Positions 41,765 to 50,773 of a stretch of DNA of 64,000 bases are shown here, piece by piece. Source of the DNA: an uncultured Oscillospiraceae bacterium (GTDB lineage: Bacteria; Bacillota; Clostridia; Oscillospirales; Acutalibacteraceae); contig URCA01000016.1 of assembly GCA_900546265.1 (NCBI GenBank), positions 1 to 64,000 of the forward strand. Direction: 5' to 3'. The position numbers were made by a program, and so were the translations under genes. The notes under the pieces were generated by a model. The model did no database searches and was not told the DNA's origin. It saw only the letters and a list, made by a program, of their open reading frames with translations. The number at the start of each line of letters is the position of its first letter. Positions within the stretch are counted from its first letter, which is position 1.

Positions 41765-43027
41765 ATGGCAAACAAAATTCGCATCGGCGTATTCGGCGCT
41801 TTCCGCGGCAAAACCATGATACAGGTGCTGGCCTACCACCCAGACGCCGCGCTGGTGGCGGTGTGCGATCGGCACCGCCCGCTGCTGGACGAGGTGGGCA
41901 AGCTGGCGGAGGAGGCGCACATCCAGGTCGCCCTTTACGAGGATTTTGAGGAGTTCTTCCAGCACGACATGGACGCGGTGGTGCTGGCCAATTACGCCAA
42001 CGAGCACGCGCCCTATGCCATCCGGCTGCTGCGGGCGGGCCGGCACGTGCTCAGCGAGGTGCTGCCCTGCCAGACCATGGCCGAGGCGGTGGCCCTTATC
42101 GAGGCGGTGGAGGAATCGGGCAAGGTGTACGCCTACGCGGAAAACTACTGCTATATGGACAACACCTTTGAGATGTGGCGGCGGTACAAGAACGGGGATA
42201 TCGGCGAGGTCACCTATGCCGAGGGTGAGTATATCCACGACTGCGCGGCCATCTGGCCGGGGATTACCTACGGCGACCGGAACCATTGGCGCAACCGGAT
42301 GTACCCCACCTTTTACTGCACCCACAGCATCGGGCCGATGCTGGCCATCACCGGGCGGCGGCCTGTGCGGGTGACGGGCTACGAGACCCCGCCCAACCCG
42401 CAGATGACGGCGCTCGGGCATCCGGGCGGGCAGGCCGGCGGGGTGGAGATGCTGGTGCTGGACAACGGGGCGATAGCCAAGAGCGTGCACGGCGGCCTCA
42501 AGCGGGAGCCGGGCAGCATCAACTACGAGGTGTACGGCACCAAGGGCATGATGGAAACCGAGCGTTTCGACGGCGCGCGCCTGACCGTGTACCGGGAGGG
42601 CGAGCAGCTGTGCAAGGGCGACCTGAGCACCTATGTCCCGGAGAAATTCGTTTCGCCCGATCTGGTGGCGGCCAGCGGCGTGGGCGGCCATAACGGCAGC
42701 GATTTTTACGCCACCCACTTTTTCATTGAAAAGATTCTGGGCCGCCCGGACGGCGCTTACAGCCTGGACGTGTACCAGGCGGTGGACATGGGGATTTGCG
42801 GGATACTGGCCTTCCGCTCCATCCTGAACGGCGGCGTTCCCATCGACGTGCCCAACCTGCGCAACCCGGAGGAACGGGACGCGTGGCGGCAGGACAACGC
42901 CTGCACCGATCCCGCCGTGGCGGGGGATCAGCTGCTGCCCCTCACCGCGTATCCTGAGGCCGACGTTCCCGACGAGGTATACGAACGGGTGCGCCAGCTA
43001 TGGCTGGAGGGACGCGACGCCGAATAA
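41765..43027 (+). CDS. Gfo/Idh/MocA-family oxidoreductase
   Basis: A 420-residue NAD(P)-dependent sugar dehydrogenase or isomerase. The N-terminal Rossmann domain (about 1-125: IRIGVFGAFRG, LVAVCDRH, AVVLANYANEHAPYAIRLLRAGRHVLSEV) contains the typical EKP-like loop as SEV. The C-terminal alpha/beta domain (about 130-370) has YAENYCYMDNT. The canonical catalytic EKP lysine is replaced (SEVLP), an unusual point. Likely acts on a sugar acid or inositol-like substrate under LacI control. Confidence 0.85.
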   Translation: MANKIRIGVFGAFRGKTMIQVLAYHPDAALVAVCDRHRPLLDEVGKLAEEAHIQVALYEDFEEFFQHDMDAVVLANYANEHAPYAIRLLRAGRHVLSEVLPCQTMAEAVALIEAVEESGKVYAYAENYCYMDNTFEMWRRYKNGDIGEVTYAEGEYIHDCAAIWPGITYGDRNHWRNRMYPTFYCTHSIGPMLAITGRRPVRVTGYETPPNPQMTALGHPGGQAGGVEMLVLDNGAIAKSVHGGLKREPGSINYEVYGTKGMMETERFDGARLTVYREGEQLCKGDLSTYVPEKFVSPDLVAASGVGGHNGSDFYATHFFIEKILGRPDGAYSLDVYQAVDMGICGILAFRSILNGGVPIDVPNLRNPEERDAWRQDNACTDPAVAGDQLLPLTAYPEADVPDEVYERVRQLWLEGRDAE

Positions 43028-43036
43028 CCCGATAAA

Positions 43037-43080
43037 CAACGCCTCCCGACGCGGCATACAAACCGCGTCGGGAGGCGTTG
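43037..43080. terminator. Bidirectional terminator
   Basis: A perfect 18-bp stem (43037-43054 and 43063-43080) with an eight-base loop, between the oxidoreductase gene and the convergent sensor kinase gene. Confidence 0.8.
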
Positions 43081-43081
43081 T

Positions 43082-45880
43082 TCAAGCCGGGGGCGGGGTC
43101 AGCGGCAGGCGGATGCGGACCGTGGTGCCCCGCATGGGGCGGCTGTCGATGGTCATGTCCGCGCCTTCGCCCGCGTACAGGCGCAGCCGTGTGTAAATGT
43201 TTTTCAGCGCCAGCCCGCTGCGCTTGTCGGCGTCGTCGGGCTGCCGCAGGGACTGCCGGAGCTCCTCTAGCTCCCCGGCCGACATGCCCACCCCGTTGTC
43301 GGCAACCTGAAGCTCCAGGCGGTCGTCCCGGCGGACGGCGCTGATGGTGATGAGGCCGCCCGATTGATATTCGTACAGGCCGTGGGTGATGCAGTTCTCC
43401 ACCAGCGGCTGGAGAATGAGCTTGGGCACCACCGTCAGGCGGGCGTTCTCGTCGATGTTCCAGCGCACGGTGAAGGCGTCGTGCAGGCGATAGCGCTGGA
43501 TGGTGATGTAGTTTTCCACATAGTCGATTTCCTTTTCCAGCTCGATGCGATCCTGGTTGGTCATGCCGTAGCTGAACAGGCGGGATAGGGCGATCAGCAT
43601 CCGGCAGGCGCTGTCTTTGTCCCCGTTTTGGATCTGCATGTGGATGTTTTCCAGGGTGTTGCGGAAAAAGTGGGAGGCGATTTGCTGCCGCAGGCTTTCC
43701 AGCTCGGCCTGGGTTTGCAGGGTGGTCAGCCGCTGCTCGATGGTTTTTTTCTCCACCATGCTGTCCATCAGGCTGTTGAGCTGGCCGATGACCTGGTTGT
43801 AGGTATCCACCAGGCGGCTGAGCTCATCCTTTTTCGTATAGGGGACGAAGCCGCGGCAGCCGTTTTCGATGACCCGGCCCAGATCCTGCTCGATGGCCCG
43901 CAGGGGCTGGCTCATCCAGCGGGCCAGACGCAGGGACAGGAGCAGCAGCAGCCCCAGCAGGACGGCCAGCAGCAGGGCGTCCTGCAAAAGGACCGCCGTC
44001 GCCACGCTCATCAGGTCGTCGGTGCGCTGAAAGACCGCCAGCATCCAGTCGGTGGTGTCCACGGCGCGGGTGTTGAGGAGGTACCCCCGCCCGCCGACAT
44101 GCAGCGACAGGCTTTCCCCGGGCCGCAGGGCGTTCTCCTCCAGGACTTTGGCAAAGCCGTCGGCCCCGCTGTTGTACACCAGCTGGCGGTCGCTTCGCCG
44201 GAACACCAGGAAGCCGACCGTCTGCCGGGTGCTGATCTCCTGGAAATAGCTCTGGTTATACACCATTTGCAGGTAGCCCGCCACCTTGCCCTGCGGGTCG
44301 TACAGCTTTTGCACGGCCGCCACGGCGGGCTGCTTGTACAAATTGGCGCACAGCAGCAGGCCGGCGTCCCCCTCCAGCGCCCGCACCTGCGCCAGGGCGT
44401 CGGGCTGATCCAGCAGGCTGAAGCGGCTCAGCTGGCTTTCGGCGCTCTCCTCGTCCAGGTAGAGGGACTGGTATTTGGCGTGGCCCTCCACGTCCTGCAG
44501 GGCCAGATACGCCACGTTGAACATCCCCAGGGGATAGCGGTTGATATAGGAATTGAGCTCCAGCGCCCGCTCCCGGTAGTCGCCGGATTCCAGGCTGTCG
44601 ATGGACAGGGCCGCCGCCTCGGCAAAATCGGGCTTGCCGGAGATCATCTTAAGGATGCTCTCGCTGATGGCCAGGCTGTCGTCCAGCGCGCCCTGCAGGG
44701 CGGCGGCGTGCAGGGCGGCGACGCCGGTCAGCCGGGAGGCCAGCATGCGGTTGGTCAGCAGGGAGGACAGCAGCCCCAGGCAGACGGCGGGCAGCAGCAG
44801 CCCGACGGCGAACAGACGGAAAATGCGCCGATACAGGGGCCGGCCGGTGAACAGCGCCGGATCGTCGGCAGGGATCGGCTCGAAATCGTCGCTGCTCATG
44901 GAAGCGCGGATGCGGTCGGTCAGCCGGTCGAAGGGGGCGAGGATCCGCCGCGCCATGCGGTTGACCGCGGCCACGGCCACGGCGAGCAGAAGCAGCGACG
45001 CCCCGAGATAGACCGCCGCAAAGAGCAAGTACGCGCGGGGCTCGGCCCGGCGGGCGTAATACAGGCGCAGCTTGGTATCCGCCAAGGGGAGGCTGCCGTC
45101 CAGGAGCACCGGTTCTTCCCCGGCCCGCGCCCGGGCTATCCACTCGCCGGTTTGCCAGAGGATCCGCCCGTCGCCGGCGCACAGGGCCGCCCCGTCGGTC
45201 TCCCAGGGAAAGGCCTGATGGAGGCGGTCGAAGACCTGGCTGTCCAGCACGAGGATGACGCCGTACCGTTCCCGCGGCAGAACATAGCAGTACCGGCCGG
45301 ACAGATAGCCCAGCCACTCCTCCACGGCCTTCTTCTGCGCCGGATACCGCTCGAAATAGGGGCGGGCCAGCACCTCCTCCACCGCGTCGTCCTGAATATA
45401 GACAAGCGTGCCGTCCCCCAGCAGCAGATCCGCCAGCCCGGAGCGCAGCCAGCTGTCGGTGGCGGGGATCTCCACGGGAATTTCCCGCCGGGAGGCCGTC
45501 TCGTACAGATAACCGGCTTGGTTCTCATTTTCCCCGACGAAGCAGACGCTTTGGATGCTGTGGGTATCCAGGGCCGTGCCGTGCAGGTAGTCCTCGAAGG
45601 CGGCCTTCAGCGCCCGGGTGTCCTCCTCGGGGCGCAGACGGGCCAGGGAGGTCAAATAGCGGGTGGTTTCTTTCCCGCACAGGAAGTCCGCCGTGCCGCT
45701 GAAATACGCCAGCTGCTTTTCCAGGCGGGAGGACAGGTTTTCCTGCACCAGATCCCGCTGTTCCGCCGCCGTTTTCAGCAGGGAGGCGTGCAGCAGAAAC
45801 AGCCCGGCCAACCCAATGGCCAGGCTGCTCACCGCCAGGGCCGCCAGGGTGACGGCCATCCATTTTTTTCGATGCGTCAT
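43082..45880 (-). CDS. YesM-like sensor histidine kinase with two sensor modules
   Basis: A 932-residue kinase. Unusually it has four spans (near 8-30, 278-305, 357-378, 637-660), enclosing two extracytoplasmic sensor regions (about 31-277 and 379-636). After a HAMP-like stretch comes a LytS/YehU-type kinase domain. The phosphoacceptor box is SHFFRN instead of the usual PHFLFN, with the histidine kept (near residue 736). The N box LQPLVENCITHGL (near 827) and G box VADNGVGMS (near 863) are intact. GGGAGG is six bases before the ATG, which overlaps the response regulator stop by four bases. It probably senses a glycan and activates the ABC and GH-N operons. Confidence 0.88.
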   Translation of the reverse strand: MTHRKKWMAVTLAALAVSSLAIGLAGLFLLHASLLKTAAEQRDLVQENLSSRLEKQLAYFSGTADFLCGKETTRYLTSLARLRPEEDTRALKAAFEDYLHGTALDTHSIQSVCFVGENENQAGYLYETASRREIPVEIPATDSWLRSGLADLLLGDGTLVYIQDDAVEEVLARPYFERYPAQKKAVEEWLGYLSGRYCYVLPRERYGVILVLDSQVFDRLHQAFPWETDGAALCAGDGRILWQTGEWIARARAGEEPVLLDGSLPLADTKLRLYYARRAEPRAYLLFAAVYLGASLLLLAVAVAAVNRMARRILAPFDRLTDRIRASMSSDDFEPIPADDPALFTGRPLYRRIFRLFAVGLLLPAVCLGLLSSLLTNRMLASRLTGVAALHAAALQGALDDSLAISESILKMISGKPDFAEAAALSIDSLESGDYRERALELNSYINRYPLGMFNVAYLALQDVEGHAKYQSLYLDEESAESQLSRFSLLDQPDALAQVRALEGDAGLLLCANLYKQPAVAAVQKLYDPQGKVAGYLQMVYNQSYFQEISTRQTVGFLVFRRSDRQLVYNSGADGFAKVLEENALRPGESLSLHVGGRGYLLNTRAVDTTDWMLAVFQRTDDLMSVATAVLLQDALLLAVLLGLLLLLSLRLARWMSQPLRAIEQDLGRVIENGCRGFVPYTKKDELSRLVDTYNQVIGQLNSLMDSMVEKKTIEQRLTTLQTQAELESLRQQIASHFFRNTLENIHMQIQNGDKDSACRMLIALSRLFSYGMTNQDRIELEKEIDYVENYITIQRYRLHDAFTVRWNIDENARLTVVPKLILQPLVENCITHGLYEYQSGGLITISAVRRDDRLELQVADNGVGMSAGELEELRQSLRQPDDADKRSGLALKNIYTRLRLYAGEGADMTIDSRPMRGTTVRIRLPLTPPPA

Positions 45881-47181
45881 TCCGAGCCTCCCTGCCGCCG
45901 GTAGGCGTTGGGCGTCATGCCGAACGCCCGCTTGAACACCTCGGAGAAGTATTTGGGGCTGTCGTACCCCACCATCCCGACGATGTCGCAGACGCGGCGG
46001 TTGGTCTCCCGCAGCAGGCGGCAGGCCTCCCGCAGCCGGTAATCGGTCAGATATTTCACAAAATTCTGCCCGGTTTCCACCTTGAAGACGTGGCTGAGAT
46101 AGGACTGGCTGACGAACACGCTTTCCGCCGCCGACTGGAGGGTGATGGGGTTCTGGTAGTTATCCCGGATGTATTCCTTGACCATGCGGATGAGGTGAGC
46201 GTGGCCGCCCGCTCCCTCCTCCTCCGGCTCCGGCCCCTCCTCGCCGGCGGCCGCGGGGCAGGCGCACAGCTCCCCGGCGGAGAACAGCCGCACCGCGTCG
46301 TCTCCGGCCCGGGCCAGCCATCCGTCCAGCAGCGCCGTGCAGGAGGCGATGCGGTGCCGGTCGTCCACCAGGGCGGCGGCCGCGGACAGGGGACAGCGGA
46401 ACACGCCCCGCAGCTTGTACAGCCGGCCGCGGATGGTCTGGGCCAGCTGACGCTGCTCCTCCTCCGAGGGCGGGACGTCGAAGCCCCGCAGGTAATAGCA
46501 GGCGGCATTTTCACCGATGGCGAAGCAGGCCGCGCCGTCCCCGCAGAAATCCTCCATGGCGTTCTGGAAGGAGAAGGCCGCCAGCTCCCTGTCTGCGTCG
46601 GGCAGGCTATCCATGTCGTCCGGGCGGACGGCGCAAAGGAAGTACCAGGGACTGTCGAGGAACAGCTCGCAGTACACGCTGATTTCCTCCATGCGCTCGT
46701 CGCTCATGTTCTCGCGGAACAGGCTGGTCGTCCATTCCCGCCGCAGGGCGAGGGTTTTCATCCGGTTCACCCGCTCCAGTTCGGCCACCCGCTTCTGCTC
46801 GGCCTTTTCCTTGTCGAGGATGTCCGTCACGGCGGCAAAGGTCTTTTTTAAGGCCTCCTCGGTGAAGGGCTTGAGCACGTAGTCCACCGTGCCGCAGCGC
46901 AGGCAGGTGCGGATGTATTCAAAATCGTCGTAGGCGGTCAGGGCCACCGTTTTGATGGCGGGGAAGCGGCGGCCCACGTCCTGGATAAGCTCCAGCCCCG
47001 ACACGATGGGCATGCTGATGTCGGTCAGCAGGATGTCCACCGGGTTTTCATAGATATATTTGGCGGCCTCCGCGCCGTTTTTGCAGGCGGCGGCCACCTC
47101 GATGCCCATCGCGGCCCAATCCAGCTTGCACAGGCCCTCCCGGATATAGAATTCGTCGTCGGCAATGACCAGGCGATACAT
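45877..47181 (-). CDS. YesN-like response regulator with AraC output domain
   Basis: A 434-residue response regulator. Receiver domain (about 1-120): acidic D8/D9, phosphoacceptor D54 in LLTDISMP, K104 in VLKPF. A middle helical region of unclear role follows. The C-terminal AraC helix-turn-helix is at about 330-430 (NPITLQSAAESVFVSQSYLSHVFK; VCDIVGMVGYDSPKYFSEVFKR). ATG at 47181 follows GGGGGAGG. The longer frame upstream crosses the repeat region and is not used. Likely activates the adjacent ABC operon. Confidence 0.88.
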   Translation of the reverse strand: MYRLVIADDEFYIREGLCKLDWAAMGIEVAAACKNGAEAAKYIYENPVDILLTDISMPIVSGLELIQDVGRRFPAIKTVALTAYDDFEYIRTCLRCGTVDYVLKPFTEEALKKTFAAVTDILDKEKAEQKRVAELERVNRMKTLALRREWTTSLFRENMSDERMEEISVYCELFLDSPWYFLCAVRPDDMDSLPDADRELAAFSFQNAMEDFCGDGAACFAIGENAACYYLRGFDVPPSEEEQRQLAQTIRGRLYKLRGVFRCPLSAAAALVDDRHRIASCTALLDGWLARAGDDAVRLFSAGELCACPAAAGEEGPEPEEEGAGGHAHLIRMVKEYIRDNYQNPITLQSAAESVFVSQSYLSHVFKVETGQNFVKYLTDYRLREACRLLRETNRRVCDIVGMVGYDSPKYFSEVFKRAFGMTPNAYRRQGGSE

Positions 47182-47208
47182 AAAAAACCTCCCCCATGTA
47201 GTGCCTTC

Positions 47209-47214
47209 ATTGTA
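47209..47214 (-). promoter_or_regulatory. Possible extended -10 of the response regulator gene
   Basis: On the minus strand TGG then TACAAT, about 27 bases before the ATG of the regulator. The -35 is poor. Confidence 0.35.
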
Positions 47215-47261
47215 CCATATTTCCACAGCAAACGACAGCCGCCGGATGAATTTCGGCGGCG

Positions 47262-47309
47262 CAGCTTGTCGAAAAAGACCGGCATACGCCGGCCATTTAC
47301 GCCAAGCTG
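47262..47309. repeat. 48-bp palindromic repeat, copy 2
   Basis: Exact reverse complement of 56-103. It is preceded by GCCGCCG/CGGCGGC hairpin arms (47239-47261) and followed by a 15-bp hairpin (47313-47348). The gap 47182-47494 holds only these elements, a hairpin GCACGACG/CGTCGTGC at 47403-47422 and the promoter candidate; no gene. Confidence 0.8.
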
Positions 47310-47312
47310 AAC

Positions 47313-47348
47313 AAAAGTGGAGAAAATCATTCGATTTTCTCCACTTTT
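47313..47348 (-). terminator. Possible terminator of the ABC operon
   Basis: A perfect 15-bp A+T-rich stem (47313-47327 and 47334-47348), followed on the minus strand by TTTTGTT. It lies about 145 bases after the last permease gene, upstream of the regulator gene. Confidence 0.55.
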
Positions 47349-47494
47349 GACGCCTGCGGGCGGGTGATTGTTGCGCGAGGAGGGAACCCTGACGTGTTCC
47401 CAGCACGACGCGTACGTCGTGCCGCACACTCCCCCTCCCTCCGATAGACTTTCTCGACAGTCTCAGCCGCCGGGTAAGGCTGTCAGTTTTTGGG

Positions 47495-48394
47495 TTATCC
47501 CTTCAGGCCGGTGGTGACCACGCCCTGCACGATATGCTTCTGGGTGAAGAAGAAGCCGATGATGGGCGGGATGGTCATCAGGATGGCCGCGGCGTTGATC
47601 AGCGGCTCGTACACCATGCCGGGAGGGGCCCCGGGCATGGAATAGGACACCGAGCCGAACAGGGCCATGGCCAGAGGATATTTCTCGGGAGAGAAATACA
47701 TAAAGGGGGTCATATAGTCGCCCCAGGCCCCCTGGAACGCGCCGATGGCCACGATGATGATGACCGGCTTGGCCGCCGGGGCGAAGATGCGGAAAATGGT
47801 CTGCAGGGTACCCGCGCCGTCGATTTTGGCGGCCTCCTCCAGCTCCTTGGGCATGGCGGAGAAGAACTGCTTGAACAAAAAGATGTTGTAGGCGCCGCCG
47901 CCGATGTTGCCGAGGACGTAGATGAAGAAGGTGTCGGTGATGCCCAGGACGTTATACAGGATGTACTGGGGGATCATGGTGACAATGCCGGGGATCATCA
48001 TGGTGGACAGCACGATGACGAACATCACGTCCTTGCCCCGCGCCCGCAGCCGGGCGAAGGCGTAGCCGATGACCATGTTGATGATGGTGCACATGGGCAC
48101 CACGATGGCCACGATGATCAGGGAGTTGAGCAGGTACTTGAAGAAGGGGATCAGGGTGACGGCGTAATAATAGTTCTCCCAGTGGAACTCCGAAGGGATG
48201 ATTTGGCTCAGCCCCACCGAGGCGGTCAAGGGCTTGAGGGAATTCATCAGCGTCAGGAAAAAGGGGAAGGCGAAGGTGACGCCGAACAGAATGATGACGA
48301 CATACAGGAGAGCGCGGAGCAGGCCGCTCTTCCATTTGATTCGTTTTTTTACCTTGGGCCGTTCCTTGAGCACGGCCGATTCTCCGCTTGGCAT
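47495..48394 (-). CDS. CUT1 sugar ABC permease (MalG type), second locus
   Basis: A 299-residue permease with six spans. EAA loop: ELEEAAKIDGAGTLQTIFRIFAP. ATG at 48394 (GGAG upstream); the frame continues upstream without a ribosome site. Last gene of the four-gene ABC/surface operon. Confidence 0.88.
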   Translation of the reverse strand: MPSGESAVLKERPKVKKRIKWKSGLLRALLYVVIILFGVTFAFPFFLTLMNSLKPLTASVGLSQIIPSEFHWENYYYAVTLIPFFKYLLNSLIIVAIVVPMCTIINMVIGYAFARLRARGKDVMFVIVLSTMMIPGIVTMIPQYILYNVLGITDTFFIYVLGNIGGGAYNIFLFKQFFSAMPKELEEAAKIDGAGTLQTIFRIFAPAAKPVIIIVAIGAFQGAWGDYMTPFMYFSPEKYPLAMALFGSVSYSMPGAPPGMVYEPLINAAAILMTIPPIIGFFFTQKHIVQGVVTTGLKG

Positions 48395-48414
48395 GGAAAG
48401 TATCTCCTCTCCCG

Positions 48415-49344
48415 TTATAAATCGTAATTGACCCACCGCTTGCTGGATTTGAGCACCAGCAGGGTGAAGACCAGGATGATGACCACGATGACCCAGGACA
48501 GCGCCAGCCCGTAGCCGAACCGCTGGGAGCCGAACACCTGCTGGTAGATATGGACGAGATACAGGTAGTTGTCCTTGAACGGGACGGCCAGCAGCCCGGT
48601 GCCGGAGGTGGCCAGCATGACCGGCTGGGCGTACATCTGCAGGTTGCCGATGATGGCCAGCAGCAGGTTGAACAGCAGAATGGGGGTGAACAGCGGGATG
48701 GTGATGCGGAACAGCTTGGTGAAGAAGCGGGCCCCGTCGATGGAGGCGGATTCATACAGCTCGTTCGGGATATTCTTGAGGCCTGCGATGTTGATGAGGA
48801 TGCCGCCGCCGGCCCCCCACAGGCACATGATGATCAGGGACGCGGAGCACATCTCCGGCCCAAGCCAGAACACCGGCTCGATGCCGAACATCCCCAGGAC
48901 GGCGTTGAGCATGCCGCGATCCCGGCTGAACAGGATCTTCCACATCAGGCCGGCGGCCACGAAGGGCACCACCGACGGCAGGTAGTAGATGGTGCGGAAG
49001 CCGCCCTGGAACTTGACGTTCTGAATCAGCATCATGGCCAGGATGAAGGCCAGGATCATGGTCAGGGGGATGATGATGAGGCTCAGCTCCAGGGTACGCA
49101 GCAGGGAATGCATGGCCTCGCTGTCGTTGAACACCTTCTGGTAATTGGACAGGCCCACCCACTTGGCGGTGTCCAGGTTGAAGCCGGAATAGTTGGTGAA
49201 GCTCAGAAACAGGCCCATGCCCATCGGGAAAACGGACAGGAACACAAACGACAGGATAAACGGGGAGATGAGGGCGTAAAAGGTGCGCTCCTCCTTTTTC
49301 TTCAGCGGAGACACCTTGGTTTTTTCCTTTTGTGAGACGCGCAT
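48415..49344 (-). CDS. CUT1 sugar ABC permease (MalF type), second locus
   Basis: A 309-residue permease with six spans. EAA loop: NELYESASIDGARFFTKLFRITIP. The gene precedes the MalG-type partner by 20 bases. No ATPase gene is present nearby. Confidence 0.88.
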   Translation of the reverse strand: MRVSQKEKTKVSPLKKKEERTFYALISPFILSFVFLSVFPMGMGLFLSFTNYSGFNLDTAKWVGLSNYQKVFNDSEAMHSLLRTLELSLIIIPLTMILAFILAMMLIQNVKFQGGFRTIYYLPSVVPFVAAGLMWKILFSRDRGMLNAVLGMFGIEPVFWLGPEMCSASLIIMCLWGAGGGILINIAGLKNIPNELYESASIDGARFFTKLFRITIPLFTPILLFNLLLAIIGNLQMYAQPVMLATSGTGLLAVPFKDNYLYLVHIYQQVFGSQRFGYGLALSWVIVVIILVFTLLVLKSSKRWVNYDL

Positions 49345-49399
49345 GGCAGTCAGGCCTTTCCGCGCCCGCCCCCCTGATTGCCGAGGGGCGGGCGGCTTG

Positions 49400-50767
49400 T
49401 CATTTCAGGCTTTTGGCGGTTTCCATACCCTCCTGGATGAGGATGTCGGTTTCCTTTTGCAGCTTCTCAAGCGACTCGTCCAGGGTTTCGATTTCGTACA
49501 GGGCGGGCTGGAGGAAGCGGGTGATGACCGATTCGTAGTTGAAGCTGAGATAGGGGTTGGGCTGGATGTAAATCAGGTTTTCCAGATCCTTTTCCGCGAC
49601 CTCGGCGATCTGCTTTTCAAACGCCGTGTCCCGGGGGATATACTGCTTCAGGGATTTGAACACCGGCATGCCCCAGCCGCTCTGGGCCCGGATTTTCGCC
49701 GGCTCGCCCGCGAAATACCATTCGAACACCCGGAACGCCTCGTCCGGATGCTTGGTCTTGCTGTAGATGATGCCGCCGGTGGCGAAGGTGGAGGCGGTGG
49801 CTTTTTTGCCGCCCTCCGGGTAGAGGGAGGGAACCATGATCACGTCGTCCAGATCGTCCTTGATGTTGGCGTCCTGCTTGAAGACCGAGCCTTCCCAGAA
49901 GCCCCACAGCTCCATGGCGATTTTCTTGTCCGAGAAAATGCCCACGCCGGTGACGTCCATGAGGGAGGAGGGGATCTGCATCTTCATTTTGGCGTCCATC
50001 CAGACCTTGACCGCCGCCTTGACCTGTGGATCCGTCCAGCGCGAGTGGGAGAAATCGTCGCTCCACAGGCTGAGATCCAGGGCGGCCAGGTGATAGAGGA
50101 ACATGCCGTAGTCGAGAATTTGATTGGGCATCAGGGCGTTGAAGAGGCCGAGCTGGGTGATGCGGCCGCTGCTGTCCTTCTGGTTCAGCTTGCCCGACAG
50201 TTCGAACGCCTGCTCGAAGGTCATGGGCTCGGTGGTGCTGGGCACCGGGATGCCGGCTTTCTCGAACACCGATTTGTTGACGAACATGGCCAGGTCGTTG
50301 CTCCAGTCCTTGGGAAGCCCGTAGAAGGAGCCTTTGCCGATGTTTTTGCCGTCGAAGCGGTAGGTGTTGCAGATGTCCTCCATGTCGTCGGCGCGGATGA
50401 GGCTGCTTTTGGAAAAGTAGTCGTCGAGATTCAGGGCGATGCCCTTGACCACGTAGCCGCTGAGCTGCTGGGCGCCGAGGATGCGCAAAATATCGGGGGC
50501 CGTGCCCGCCGCAAGGCCGGACATCAGCTTCTGCTCGTCGTCGGAGGGGGATTCGAACTGGATTTTGATGTCGGGATTGTCCTTTTCAAACTGCTGGGCC
50601 GCTTCGGTCATCAGCTTGTTATCCATGGAAATCCGCACCACCACCGGCTCGCCGTCTTTTGGGCTGTCTCCGCCGGTTTCCCCGCCGCCCTGGCGGCAGC
50701 CGCCAAGGGGCAGGAGGGTCAGGGTGATGGCGGCCGCCGCCGCCAGGGCTGTCCATTGCTTTTTCAC
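49400..50767 (-). CDS. Sugar-binding lipoprotein, second locus
   Basis: A 455-residue family 1 solute-binding protein. Signal peptide with lipobox LGGC, then the fold from about 40 (VVVRISMDNKLMTEAAQQFEKDNPDIK; GLAAGTAPDILRILGAQQLS). GTG start at 50767. Six bases follow the stop of the surface-protein gene, so it is in the same operon. Confidence 0.87.
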   Translation of the reverse strand: MKKQWTALAAAAAITLTLLPLGGCRQGGGETGGDSPKDGEPVVVRISMDNKLMTEAAQQFEKDNPDIKIQFESPSDDEQKLMSGLAAGTAPDILRILGAQQLSGYVVKGIALNLDDYFSKSSLIRADDMEDICNTYRFDGKNIGKGSFYGLPKDWSNDLAMFVNKSVFEKAGIPVPSTTEPMTFEQAFELSGKLNQKDSSGRITQLGLFNALMPNQILDYGMFLYHLAALDLSLWSDDFSHSRWTDPQVKAAVKVWMDAKMKMQIPSSLMDVTGVGIFSDKKIAMELWGFWEGSVFKQDANIKDDLDDVIMVPSLYPEGGKKATASTFATGGIIYSKTKHPDEAFRVFEWYFAGEPAKIRAQSGWGMPVFKSLKQYIPRDTAFEKQIAEVAEKDLENLIYIQPNPYLSFNYESVITRFLQPALYEIETLDESLEKLQKETDILIQEGMETAKSLK

Positions 50768-50773
50768 GCCGTA

